Assembly (NCBI GenBank): GCA_947085255.1
Contig: CAMTVQ010000015.1
Location: 1 to 16,430, forward strand
From: CAMTVQ01 sp947085255
GTDB taxonomy: Bacteria; Bacteroidota; Bacteroidia; Sphingobacteriales; Sphingobacteriaceae
DNA length: 16,430 bases
Direction: 5' to 3'
Part shown: positions 1-8,600 of the stretch, piece after piece
Layout of the letters: the number at the start of each line of letters is the position of its first letter
How positions within the stretch are numbered: position 1 is the first letter of the stretch
Position numbers and translations under genes: made by a program
Notes under the pieces: generated by a model
The model's database searches: none
Seen by the model: the letters and a program-made list of their open reading frames with translations, nothing else
Told to the model about the DNA's origin: nothing

Positions 1-80
1 CATTCCGAACAGAGAAGTTAAGCCCGCCAGAGCCAATGGTACTGCCGTAATAGGTGGGAGAGTAGGTCGGTGCCGAATTT
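1..80 (+). rRNA. rrf: 5S ribosomal RNA, 3' part (5' end outside window)
   Basis: The window opens inside a 5S rRNA gene. The segment CCGAACAGAGAAGTTAAGCC is the conserved loop B/C region, and it is followed by the GGTGGGAGAGTAGGTCGGTGCC 3' arm seen in bacterial 5S genes. By comparison with a normal gene of about 110-120 nt, roughly the first 35 nt lie before position 1. The exact mature 3' end, near 78-80, is an estimate. It is presumably the last gene of an rRNA operon read on the + strand, since a terminator follows directly and no tRNA is visible after it. Confidence 0.93.
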
Positions 81-103
81 ATACGCCAATGGCGCACAAG
101 TTC

Positions 104-135
104 AAAGCCCCTTTCGCAAGATTGGGGCTTTTTTT
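104..135 (+). terminator. Rho-independent terminator of the rRNA operon
   Basis: AAAGCCCC (104-111) pairs perfectly with GGGGCTTT (124-131) around a 12-nt loop, and the T run continues to 135. It lies about 25 nt after the end of 5S and fits the end of the ribosomal RNA transcript. Confidence 0.85.
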
Positions 136-233
136 ATGACCGAAAATTAGCTATTTACTACCTAAGCTACATCTAATCCGTACTAGAACAAAGTAGCTGA
201 TAAAGTAAACAGTATAACCTCAAGGAAAGCCCA
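136..233. other. Short non-coding gap between two convergent terminators
   Basis: I see no ORF, tRNA or clear motif here. The stretch separates the rRNA operon terminator (+) from the terminator of the mutase gene (-), so transcription converges on it from both sides. Confidence 0.6.
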
Positions 234-265
234 TAAAAAAAGGTATGCCCGTTAGAACATACCTT
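234..265 (-). terminator. Rho-independent terminator of the acyl-CoA mutase gene
   Basis: On the - strand AAGGTATG (265-258) pairs with CATACCTT (247-240) around a 10-nt loop. The T tract, read as A at 235-241 on +, follows directly. It sits about 40 nt downstream of the stop codon of the 305-3694 gene, so that gene is probably the last or only gene of its transcript. Confidence 0.85.
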
Positions 266-304
266 CGTTTAATATTGAACAAGAAGAAAAGTTACATCAG
301 TAGC

Positions 305-3300
305 TTACATATTTCTTCTATACTGTCCACCCACTTCATATAAGGCGCTAGAAATCTCTCCTAAAGAGCAAATTTTACACACTTCCATTAATTGGGCAAA
401 TATATTCTCATTATTTACTGCTGCGCGTTGCAATTCTTTCAATACTGCAGCCGAATGATTTTCGTTGCGGTGTTGGAATGCCTTTAATGCTGTAATTTGA
501 TATTGTTTCTCCTCTTCTGTTGCACGGATAACCTCTGCTGGAACTACTGTAGGAGATCCTTTGCTGTTCAAGAAAGTATTTACCCCAATAATTGGATATT
601 CGCCTGTATGTTTCAAAGTTTCGTAGTACAATGATTCTTCTTGTATTTTGCCGCGCTGGTACATGGTTTCCATTGCTCCCAATACACCACCACGCTCCGA
701 AATGCGGTTGAATTCAGCTAGTACAGCTTCTTCAACTAAATCAGTTAATTCTTCGATGATGAATGAGCCTTGTAATGGATTTTCATTCTTAGCCAATCCC
801 AATTCTCTATTGATAATCAGCTGTATTGCCATTGCTCTACGTACCGATTCTTCGGTTGGAGTAGTAATAGCTTCGTCATAAGCATTGGTATGCAAGGAGT
901 TACAGTTATCGTAAATAGCATACAAAGCTTGTAATGTAGTACGGATATCATTAAAGTCGATTTCCTGCGCGTGTAAAGAGCGTCCAGAAGTTTGGATATG
1001 ATACTTTAATTTCTGTGAACGATCGTTCCCTTTATACTTGTTTTTTATTGCTTTTGCCCAAATTCTTCTGGCCACTCTACCAATTACTGAATATTCAGGA
1101 TCGATACCATTGGAGAAGAAGAAAGAAAGGTTAGGAGCGAAATCATCGATGCTCATGCCTCTGCTCAAGTAGTATTCTACGAACGTAAAACCATTGCTCA
1201 GCGTAAATGCTAACTGAGAAATAGGATTAGCGCCTGCTTCAGCAATATGATAACCAGAAATAGATACAGAATAGAAATTACGAACCTTATTGGTGATGAA
1301 ATAATGTTGGATATCACCCATCATGCGCAAAGCAAACTCTGTACTGAAAATACACGTGTTTTGCGCTTGGTCTTCTTTCAAAATATCTGCTTGTACAGTT
1401 CCACGAACACTGGAAATAGCATATGCTTTTATCTTCTCATACACCTCTTTCGGTAATACTTGGTCGCCGCTAACGCCTAAAAGCATCAATCCTAACCCGT
1501 CATTACCCTCGGGTAATTTACCACTGTATGAAGGACGTTTAGCTCTTTTTTCCTTGTATATGGCATCTATTTTAGCAGCTACTTCTTTTTCTAGACCATT
1601 TTCTTTGATGTATTTCTCACATTGCTGATCGATAGCGGCATTCATGAAAAAGCCTAATAACATTGGTGCTGGGCCATTAATAGTCATCGATACCGAGGTG
1701 CTTGGATGACATAAATCAAACCCTGAATATAATTTTTTGGCATCGTCTATAGTAGCAATGCTTACACCTGAATTGCCAATTTTTCCATAAATATCCGGAC
1801 GAACATGAGGATCTTCACCATATAAAGTTACCGAATCGAATGCTGTGGATAAACGATGTGCAGGTTGCCCTAGAGAAACATAATGGAAGCGTTTGTTGGT
1901 ACGTTCTGGCCCGCCTTCTCCTGCAAACATGCGGGTAGGGTCTTCTCCTTCGCGTTTTAATGGAAATACTCCTGCTGCATAAGGGAATTCTCCCGGTACA
2001 TTTTCAGTCAATAACCAACGTAAAATATCACCCCACGCCTCATATCTTGGTAAAGAAATTTTAGGGATTTTTAAGCGCGATAGCGATTCGTAGTATAAAT
2101 CTTGTTTAATCTCTTTATCACGTACTTGAAATACAAAATGCTCAGCTTTGTAACGTACTTTGGTTTCTGGCCATTCACGTAATAAGCGCTTGCATTCAGG
2201 GTGTAATTGCTCTTCGAGGTGGGTGTAAACCCCCTCTAAATCTCCCCCCAATGGGGAGACTTTTAAGCCCTCTCTTTTGGAGAGGGTTTGGGTGAGGTCT
2301 ATTACCCCTTTTACCTGAAATAATTGCTGGGCTATGATGCATTGCTCGTTTACCCATTGTCCATAAGCATGAATGCTTTCTGTAATCTCTGCTAAATAAC
2401 GGGTGCGTTCAGGAGGGATAATGTATATCTTCTCCGACATGCGCGGACTCAACTCAAAATTAGATTTAAAGGGAATGCCTGTTTTATCCGTGATTTTATC
2501 CATCAAGGCTTTGTACAGGTTGTTCATCCCTGGATCGTTGAACTGAGAAGCCATCGTGCCAAAAACAGGCACTTCTTCATCTTTCAGCTCAAACTTGTTG
2601 TGGTTGCGCTTCCATTGTTTTTTTACATCACGTAGTGCGTCTAATGCGCCACGTTTATCAAATTTATTGATAGCTACTACATCTGCAAAATCCAGCATGT
2701 CAATTTTTTCCAATTGTGATGCCGCTCCAAATTCAGGTGTCATCACATATAAAGAAACATCACAATGCTCAGTAATCTCTGTGTCGCTTTGGCCAATACC
2801 CGAAGTTTCTACAATGACTAAATCATAAGCTGCAACTTTGCAGATATCGATAGCCTCTTGTACATATTTAGATAAAGCCAAATTAGCTTGACGGGTAGCC
2901 AATGAACGCATGTATACCCTCGGGTTGTTGATAGCATTCATGCGGATACGATCACCTAGTAAAGCACCACCTGTTTTGCGTTTGGATGGATCTACCGAAA
3001 TAATAGCAATGGTTTTATTAGTAAATTCGTTTACGTAGCGACGAACCAATTCATCTACCAATGATGATTTTCCAGCACCACCTGTTCCGGTAATACCCAA
3101 AACAGGTATTTTTTTGGTGTGGATTAATTTTTTTACTTCCGCTAAAAACTCTTCTGCTTTATCAGGGAAGTTTTCTACTACCGAGATGGCAGAAGCAATT
3201 TTACCAGGTTCTTTTTTTACGATGCTTTTTAATTCCCCATTCAAATATGTTTTTACAGGAAAATCGCATTGCTCCAGCATGTTATTAATCATGCCTTGCA

Positions 3301-3694
3301 AACCCAATTCACGACCATCGTCTGGTGAATATATACGTGTAATGCCATAGGCCTGTAATTCCTTAATCTCTTCGGGAAGTATTACCCCGCCGCCGCCGCC
3401 AAATATTTTGATATGCGAGGCTCCTCGTTCTTTCAATAAGTCGAACATGTACTTAAAATACTCTACGTGTCCGCCTTGATAGGACGTCATAGCAATACCT
3501 TGTACGTCTTCTTGTATAGCACAATTTACCACCTCATCTACCGATCGGTTATGTCCTAAGTGAATTACTTCGGCACCACTTGATTGTAGAATGCGACGCA
3601 TAATATTAATAGCCGCATCGTGCCCATCAAATAAGGCAGCAGCTGTTACAAGTCGTATTTTGTTTTTTGGTTGATAAATTTCAATCGTTTGCAT
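305..3694 (-). CDS. icmF: IcmF-type fused acyl-CoA mutase (isobutyryl-CoA mutase with its G-protein chaperone)
   Basis: This 1129-residue protein has the IcmF order of domains. Residues about 10-145 form a B12-binding domain with DGHD (23-26), where His25 is the likely lower cobalt ligand. Residues about 190-415 form a MeaB-like G domain with Walker A GTGGAGKSS (203-211), ETSGIGQSD (296-304) and NKFD (343-346). A linker follows at about 416-560, then the mutase TIM barrel to the C-terminus. IcmF enzymes use adenosylcobalamin to interconvert isobutyryl-CoA and n-butyryl-CoA in the cytoplasm; some act on related branched acyl-CoAs. The G domain gates cofactor loading. Two substrate-pocket positions favour this over methylmalonyl-CoA mutase: Phe577 in GVFPLKR, where that enzyme has Tyr, and Gln778 in AQNT, where it has Arg. 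Linker residues about 467-488 are encoded by a hairpin repeat. That insert makes the protein slightly longer than the usual roughly 1090 residues. Such genes are often annotated simply as methylmalonyl-CoA mutase. Confidence 0.92.
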   Translation of the reverse strand: MQTIEIYQPKNKIRLVTAAALFDGHDAAINIMRRILQSSGAEVIHLGHNRSVDEVVNCAIQEDVQGIAMTSYQGGHVEYFKYMFDLLKERGASHIKIFGGGGGVILPEEIKELQAYGITRIYSPDDGRELGLQGMINNMLEQCDFPVKTYLNGELKSIVKKEPGKIASAISVVENFPDKAEEFLAEVKKLIHTKKIPVLGITGTGGAGKSSLVDELVRRYVNEFTNKTIAIISVDPSKRKTGGALLGDRIRMNAINNPRVYMRSLATRQANLALSKYVQEAIDICKVAAYDLVIVETSGIGQSDTEITEHCDVSLYVMTPEFGAASQLEKIDMLDFADVVAINKFDKRGALDALRDVKKQWKRNHNKFELKDEEVPVFGTMASQFNDPGMNNLYKALMDKITDKTGIPFKSNFELSPRMSEKIYIIPPERTRYLAEITESIHAYGQWVNEQCIIAQQLFQVKGVIDLTQTLSKREGLKVSPLGGDLEGVYTHLEEQLHPECKRLLREWPETKVRYKAEHFVFQVRDKEIKQDLYYESLSRLKIPKISLPRYEAWGDILRWLLTENVPGEFPYAAGVFPLKREGEDPTRMFAGEGGPERTNKRFHYVSLGQPAHRLSTAFDSVTLYGEDPHVRPDIYGKIGNSGVSIATIDDAKKLYSGFDLCHPSTSVSMTINGPAPMLLGFFMNAAIDQQCEKYIKENGLEKEVAAKIDAIYKEKRAKRPSYSGKLPEGNDGLGLMLLGVSGDQVLPKEVYEKIKAYAISSVRGTVQADILKEDQAQNTCIFSTEFALRMMGDIQHYFITNKVRNFYSVSISGYHIAEAGANPISQLAFTLSNGFTFVEYYLSRGMSIDDFAPNLSFFFSNGIDPEYSVIGRVARRIWAKAIKNKYKGNDRSQKLKYHIQTSGRSLHAQEIDFNDIRTTLQALYAIYDNCNSLHTNAYDEAITTPTEESVRRAMAIQLIINRELGLAKNENPLQGSFIIEELTDLVEEAVLAEFNRISERGGVLGAMETMYQRGKIQEESLYYETLKHTGEYPIIGVNTFLNSKGSPTVVPAEVIRATEEEKQYQITALKAFQHRNENHSAAVLKELQRAAVNNENIFAQLMEVCKICSLGEISSALYEVGGQYRRNM
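2229..2297 (-). repeat. Double-hairpin palindromic repeat inserted in frame in icmF
   Basis: Two adjacent perfect hairpins lie inside the coding sequence. TCTCCCC (2241-2247) pairs with GGGGAGA (2253-2259), and CCCTCTC (2268-2274) pairs with GAGAGGG (2280-2286); each loop is 5 nt. The encoded peptide, LTQTLSKREGLK followed by PLGGDLEG, has no counterpart I expect in IcmF and sits in the flexible linker between the G domain and the mutase barrel. From memory, this GC-rich element with 'PLGGDLEG' and 'TLSKREG' translations recurs across many Bacteroidota genomes, often between genes. The exact outer limits are uncertain. It keeps the reading frame, so the enzyme is probably still made. Confidence 0.7.
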
Positions 3695-3716
3695 TTTTCC
3701 GTACAGTTTAACAAGG

Positions 3717-3724
3717 CAAATTTA
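3717..3724 (-). promoter_or_regulatory. Candidate -7 box for icmF
   Basis: On the - strand this reads TAAATTTG, matching the Bacteroidota TAnnTTTG consensus, 23-30 nt before the start codon at 3694. I find no -33 TTTG box at the usual spacing, so the call is tentative. No B12 riboswitch can be recognised in the 155-nt divergent intergenic region (3695-3849). Confidence 0.4.
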
Positions 3725-3834
3725 ACAAAGATTATGAAGTAGTGCGAAATACCTCAATTTATATCACAATCACAGTTTCTTGTGGGTTTTGGGCAGTTAT
3801 AAATGTGTAGGAATAAAGCAATAACTCAAAACCG

Positions 3835-3842
3835 TATCTTTG
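3835..3842 (+). promoter_or_regulatory. -7 box (TATCTTTG) immediately before the radical SAM gene
   Basis: TATCTTTG matches TAnnTTTG exactly and ends 7 nt before the ATG at 3850. A start site the usual few bases downstream would give a leaderless or near-leaderless mRNA. A clear TTG-type -33 box is not visible. Confidence 0.55.
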
Positions 3843-3849
3843 CGAATCC

Positions 3850-4788
3850 ATGCTCGATACCGATTTTAGAATCTATAACAATTACAGTGCTTATTTGCGT
3901 AATAAATACGAGGGGAAGCGCGTATATAAAGTAATTGTAGATGGTGGGTTTACCTGCCCTAATCGCGATGGAAGTAAGGGTTATGGAGGTTGTACATACT
4001 GTAATGTAGATTCTTTTACACCAGAAATGTCGCGCACTCAACCGTCTATGTATGAGCAGGTAAAAAAAGGAATTCAACGCGCTCGAGAAAATTACAAAGC
4101 CGAAAAATTTATCATTTATTTTCAACCAAATTCTAATACATATGCTCCTGTACATTTTCTTAAAGCTATGTACGATGAGGCGTTATCAGTAAATACTACA
4201 GACGTTGTAGGCTTATCGGTTGGTACCCGCCCAGATTGTATTGATGCAGAAAAAATCGCCTTGCTTGAAAGTTATACTGATAGGTATGATGTAGACTTGG
4301 AAATGGGGATGGAGAGTATTTACAACGATACATTAACCCAGATAAATAGGGGTTGTACCCACGAAGATCTAGAGAAAGCACTAGTATTACTAACTAATTC
4401 TAAGTTAGAAGTATGCGTGCATACCATTTTTGGATTTCCTTGGGAAAGTAAAGAAATGATGCTAAAGTATGCCGATGAGATTAACCGATTTCCACAAATA
4501 AAATTTGTCAAGTTTCATCACCTGCATATTGTAGAAGGCAGCATAATGGGGGTGCATTATAAACGTGAGCCTTTCCCTTTATTTACCTTACAAAGCTACA
4601 CTGATTTTTTATGCGAGTTCCTTCCTCTTATCCGTAAGGATGTGGTTGTGCAGCGCTTATTTGGCATTTCTGATTGGGATTTACTTATTGCTCCGAACTG
4701 GGGTATGAAAAAAAGTCAAATTCAAGCATACATGGATACGGAGCTTCTGAAAAGAGGAGTTCGACAGGGTGCTTTATACTTGACTTAA
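3850..4788 (+). CDS. TIGR01212/YhcC family radical SAM protein
   Basis: This 312-residue protein carries GFTCPNRDGSKGYGGC followed by TYC, giving Cys36, Cys48 and Cys51 in a CX11CX2C arrangement that should bind the 4Fe-4S cluster for S-adenosylmethionine cleavage. The spacing differs from classical CX3CX2C but is the signature of the TIGR01212/YhcC family, which is related to the Elp3 radical SAM fold. Other family-like segments are YFQPNSNTYAP (about residues 97-107), VGLSVGTRPDC (about 119-129), DLEMGMES (about 149-156) and FGFPWE (about 194-199). The length is normal for the family. Its substrate is not established, so no reaction is claimed. The chosen ATG is the first in the frame after the -7 box. 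It is transcribed divergently from icmF and appears to be a single gene, followed by inverted repeats. Confidence 0.9.
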   Translation: MLDTDFRIYNNYSAYLRNKYEGKRVYKVIVDGGFTCPNRDGSKGYGGCTYCNVDSFTPEMSRTQPSMYEQVKKGIQRARENYKAEKFIIYFQPNSNTYAPVHFLKAMYDEALSVNTTDVVGLSVGTRPDCIDAEKIALLESYTDRYDVDLEMGMESIYNDTLTQINRGCTHEDLEKALVLLTNSKLEVCVHTIFGFPWESKEMMLKYADEINRFPQIKFVKFHHLHIVEGSIMGVHYKREPFPLFTLQSYTDFLCEFLPLIRKDVVVQRLFGISDWDLLIAPNWGMKKSQIQAYMDTELLKRGVRQGALYLT

Positions 4789-4894
4789 TAGTTTTTCACT
4801 AACAAAACAGAATAAAAAATCTGCGCTTTTTCTAGCTTTTTTGGTGCCCTTGAAACGCCTGTTTTGAGCGTTATTTCATTTGTCTTTTGTAACA

Positions 4895-4924
4895 AAAAAA
4901 ACACATTCATAGGGGTGTTTTTTT
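4895..4924. terminator. A/T-armed hairpin, possible bidirectional terminator
   Basis: AAAAAAACAC (4895-4904) pairs with GTGTTTTTTT (4915-4924) around an 11-nt loop. The arms supply their own U tract in either direction. It lies about 105 nt after the radical SAM stop codon. The stem is weak because it has few G-C pairs. Confidence 0.4.
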
Positions 4925-4953
4925 ATCAATTTTAGCCATATCGCTCTTCTTTT

Positions 4954-4986
4954 AAAAGTGCTTGCAGATAGCCTTTAAGCACTTTT
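4954..4986 (+). terminator. Perfect 10-bp inverted repeat, probable terminator
   Basis: AAAAGTGCTT (4954-4963) pairs perfectly with AAGCACTTTT (4977-4986) around a 13-nt loop. The 3' arm ends in four T but the following T run is short. It could end transcription of the radical SAM gene, or be an operator for the genes starting at 5047. Confidence 0.45.
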
Positions 4987-5046
4987 GTTAGTGTTTGATA
5001 AATCCAAATCTTTTTTTTTCAAAATACCTTTTTTTATTAGAAAATA

Positions 5047-5652
5047 ATGTGGATTTTTACTCCGACTAAATATAGCCATGTCATGACTAAATTTTACTTA
5101 TTCACTTGTCTTTTGTTTGTGATGCTACTTGCTGGTAAACAGGCAAATGCGCAGCGTGTAGTGTTGGATACTGACCCTTTGCAGAGTATCTCAACGGCTG
5201 GCGGATATTACTCCAACGGGAAGATAAACGTGAGTTATAACATTGGCGACCCTATTTTTTACAGTGATTCTAACTTTTTTACAACCTACCTTATTTTTCA
5301 AGGATTTGAACAGCCTGATAGATTTGATAAAATTTTTACTCCAGAGGTGGAGGATGCCGAATATGATGTTACCTATTTTCCAAATCCATTTCGTGATGTC
5401 CTGAAAATAAGAATTGTAAGAGATACAGGTAAAGATGATGAAGAAACATTTACAATTGTTGCGTTAGATGTTTTGGGGCGTGTAATGGAATTGCCTTCAA
5501 TTGATGGAAAGGTATTTAATCCAAGCAAGGAGGGCGATAATACCATCGTTCTTGACATGACGCCACTAACATCCGACCAAATATACTATTTCACTATTCG
5601 CGCCGTAAAAGGAGATTTCGTGAAGACTATTAAAGCCATTAAGATTGATTAA
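5047..5652 (+). CDS. Small secreted protein with T9SS type A-like C-terminal domain
   Basis: This is a 201-residue protein. A signal peptide is clear, with a hydrophobic core near residues 16-30 and likely cleavage after QANA (residue 35). The inner Met13 (position 5083), which begins MTKFYLFTCLLFVMLLAG, gives a more normal signal-peptide N-terminus and may be the true start. Residues about 47-90 (STAGGYYSNGKINVSYNIGD through LIFQGFEQP) match a short domain common in Bacteroidota secreted proteins that usually ends 'LTQGFQQP'. Residues about 109-201 resemble a T9SS type A sorting domain: YFPNPFRDVLKIRI, LDVLGRVM, and a terminal VKTIKAIKID. In that family the C-terminal domain directs export across the outer membrane and may be removed or anchored to lipopolysaccharide. 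Here almost no cargo precedes it, so the protein may be a structural or anchoring partner. The giant gene starts 13 nt downstream, suggesting co-transcription. Confidence 0.8.
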   Translation: MWIFTPTKYSHVMTKFYLFTCLLFVMLLAGKQANAQRVVLDTDPLQSISTAGGYYSNGKINVSYNIGDPIFYSDSNFFTTYLIFQGFEQPDRFDKIFTPEVEDAEYDVTYFPNPFRDVLKIRIVRDTGKDDEETFTIVALDVLGRVMELPSIDGKVFNPSKEGDNTIVLDMTPLTSDQIYYFTIRAVKGDFVKTIKAIKID

Positions 5653-5665
5653 GTTGTTTAGAGAT

Positions 5666-8600
5666 ATGAGACTAATTTTACGAGCGTTTTTATTATTTAC
5701 CTTATTTGCAGTAAACACGGTTCTAGGTCAAGTGCCGATTCCAGGGGTTCCGCCTCAGGGTATTGCCTATCAGGCAGTATTAAGGGGAGAAGATCGCAAC
5801 CCGCTTTCGTTAGAGAAAGTGGTAATCCGGATTCAACTTATTCCAGATGCACGTCAAAATGCGGCTGAGTATGAAGAGCAGCAGATTGTAACCACAAACA
5901 TATATGGACTTATAAATATTTCCATAGGCGATCCACTAGCCACGAGGTTGAGCGCGCGAGCTTTCCAAGACTTAGATTGGAAAAAACAATATTACATACG
6001 TGTACAATACGATATTTTAGATGACAACTCCCCATTTCTCGATTTGGGGACTTTTCAGTTATTGTCAGTTCCTTATGCGTTTTATGCTAACAGGGCAGCT
6101 ACAGCAGATCTAGCCATTAATGTTAGTCCTACAGGAAACGTTCGCGAAATTGTTTCTCAAATTGTAGCAGAAATTGAAAAGGGAGGTACGGGTTCTACTG
6201 GCTCTACAGGCGTAACAGGAGCTAGAGGAAACTCTGGTGCAACTGGTATAACAGGTACTACAGGTCTAATAGGAGGAACTGGACTTACTGGTGATAAGGG
6301 CTTTACGGGTATAACAGGTGCGACAGGTTTAGGTACAACTGGTGTTACAGGTCGTACAGGTGTAACAGGATTTACTGGAGATAGAGGTTTTACAGGAGTA
6401 ACAGGCGCAACAGGTTTAGGTACAACTGGTGCTACAAGTGCAACAGGATTTACAGGAGATAGAGGTTTTACAGGTGTAACTGGTGCTACAGGAGCAACTG
6501 GCTTAGGGACTACGGGGGCTACTGCAGGTACTGGAGCAACAGGACTTACTGGTGTAACAAGTTCAACAGGTATTACAGGTGCTACTGGTAATACAGGGAT
6601 AGGTACGACTGGTACATCAGGAACGACGGGATATACAGGAGCTACAGCTAATTCAGGAAATACAGGAAATACAGGCGGTACAGGTATTACAGGTGCTACA
6701 GGAGCAACAGCATATACGGGTACAACTGGTGATACAGGGGCAACAGGAACAAGTGGTAATACTGGTATTACAGGATTTACAGGAACGACAGGGACCACAG
6801 GAGATAGCGGTTTTACAGGAACAACAGGTGCAACAGGTGCTACCGGCTTGGGTACAACTGGAGCTACAGGGGCAACTAGTGCTACTGGAGTAACTGGAGC
6901 TACAGGAGCTACAGCAAATTCAGGCAATACAGGTCAAACAGGTACAACAGGAGCGATAGGTGCAACAGGTGTAACAGGGGCTGGATATTTCTCAATGTCT
7001 TCTACATTTAATTTAGTAGGCGATTCTGTAGGTAATCCAATAAAATACTTTCAAGTAGATAGAGCTAATTTAGCCTATACTATAGGAACGCGTTTGCGTG
7101 TTACGGTAAGCGGGGCTACTAGTCCTCGTTATTTAGAAGGTACGGTTACATCATTTACACCCGATTATACTACTAACACGGGGATGTTGTACATACGTCA
7201 AGATTATTTCGTAGGTGATCCAGCTGTTGCAGGCAACTGGTTAATTAATCTTACAGGAGATAGAGGTACAGGAGCTAGCGGAACAACAGGTGCTAGTGCA
7301 GTTACAGGAACAACAGGTACGACATCTGCTACAGGAGCAACAGGTGCTACTGGTATTACAGGTGCTGGCTATGCCGCAACTACCTTCGCAAATCCAGTAG
7401 GAAATACCAATTTTGCTATAGGTGCTTCGCAAACATTTACTACACAAACTAATTTGGCGTATTCTGCTAATGCCCGCGTGCGTATATCTGTTAATGTAGG
7501 TCAATATGTAGAGGGTAATGTTATATCGTACATAGGAGATCAATTGGCAGTAAATGTGGATAAAGTTGTAGGACCAGTTGTGGCACCAGCGGCTAATTTA
7601 CCAGCTAAAGTCACTCTTATAGGTGATATTGGTTCAACTGGAACAACTGGCGAAACAGGAGCAATAGGTATTACAGGTACAACATCTGGAACTGGTGTAA
7701 CAGGAACGACAGGTAGTTCAAGCTCTACTGGTGAAACAGGCGCAACAGGTACTACAGCTACAACAGGCGCAACAGGTACAACCTCTGGAACTGGTACAAC
7801 AGGAGATACCGGTGCTACAGCAGCTACAGGCTACACAGGAGCTACTTCTGCTACAGGTACCACAGGTAGAACAGGAACTACAGGAACTACTGGAGCAACA
7901 GGAACTACAGCCACAACTGGATACACAGGTGCGAGCGGTGGTTCTGGAACTACTGGTGTAACGGGCGTTACTGGTATTACAGGTTTAGGCTATATAGCAC
8001 AAACAACAGATATCTTTGATCCTGCTGACGGTGCTGCAAATGCATCTAAAACAATTATTGTATTCCCTAATACTCTAGCCTACACGCCAGGTATTCGTTT
8101 GCGTTTCTCACTTAAATCAGATATTTCGAGATATGCTGAAGGGGTAGTATTAGATTTTCAAGACAATATTTCAGTACCGGGAACAGCATCTCTTAAAGTT
8201 AATGTAGATCGTTTTTCAGATCCTAATGCTATTTTGAATCCAACCAACGATACCTTGTTAATAAATTTAGCAGGTGATATTGGATATACAGGCACTACAG
8301 GATATTCTGGCTCAACAGGTGAGACAGGAAATACAGGTATTACAGGTGTTACGGGTATTACAGGTATTACAGGTGCAGGTTATAAAGCAACAACTGTGTT
8401 TACTGCGGCACCAGAGAATCGTACTTTAGGTTTGCATGTATATACAACGCAAACTAATTTGGCATATAATAGTGCTTCACGCGTGCGTATTGCAGTAAAT
8501 GGAAATCCAAGCAAGTATGTAGAAGGTAATGTGAGTTTCTACGACAATGCATTAGGGTCGCTAACAGTAAATATAGATAGAGTTGCTGGAGGGCCTATTA

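Larger units (their letters stand above)
4789..5046. other. Non-coding T-rich spacer with two inverted repeats
   Basis: No gene is apparent. The spacer holds two inverted repeats, listed separately, then a strongly T-rich tract (about 5011-5037). TACCTTTT at 5025-5032 resembles a -7 box with one mismatch (TAnnTTTG) about 15 nt before the ATG at 5047. No -33 element lies at a good distance; the TTTG at 4994 is too far upstream. The promoter of the two-gene surface-protein operon probably lies in this spacer. Confidence 0.5.

Noticed and set aside
136..233. tRNA gene after the 5S rRNA
   Set aside because: No cloverleaf or TTCGA-type T-loop segment is visible, and the rRNA terminator precedes this stretch.
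3695..3849. Cobalamin riboswitch upstream of the B12-dependent mutase
   Set aside because: The intergenic region is only 155 nt, shared with a divergent gene, and I recognise none of the conserved riboswitch elements.
3826..4155. Small antisense ORFs over the radical SAM gene and within icmF (for example 648-881, 1323-1628, 2556-2828)
   Set aside because: They lie entirely within well-supported genes on the other strand, and their translations show no recognisable domain.
6157..6927. Antisense open frames rich in Pro-Val repeats (here and at 10417-10788, 13729-13950, 14890-15075, 15634-16383)
   Set aside because: They are the reverse complement of Gly-X-Thr codon repeats. The 9-bp periodic GGT/ACA pattern keeps stops out of other frames, no initiation signals are seen, and they break exactly where the modules interrupt the repeat.
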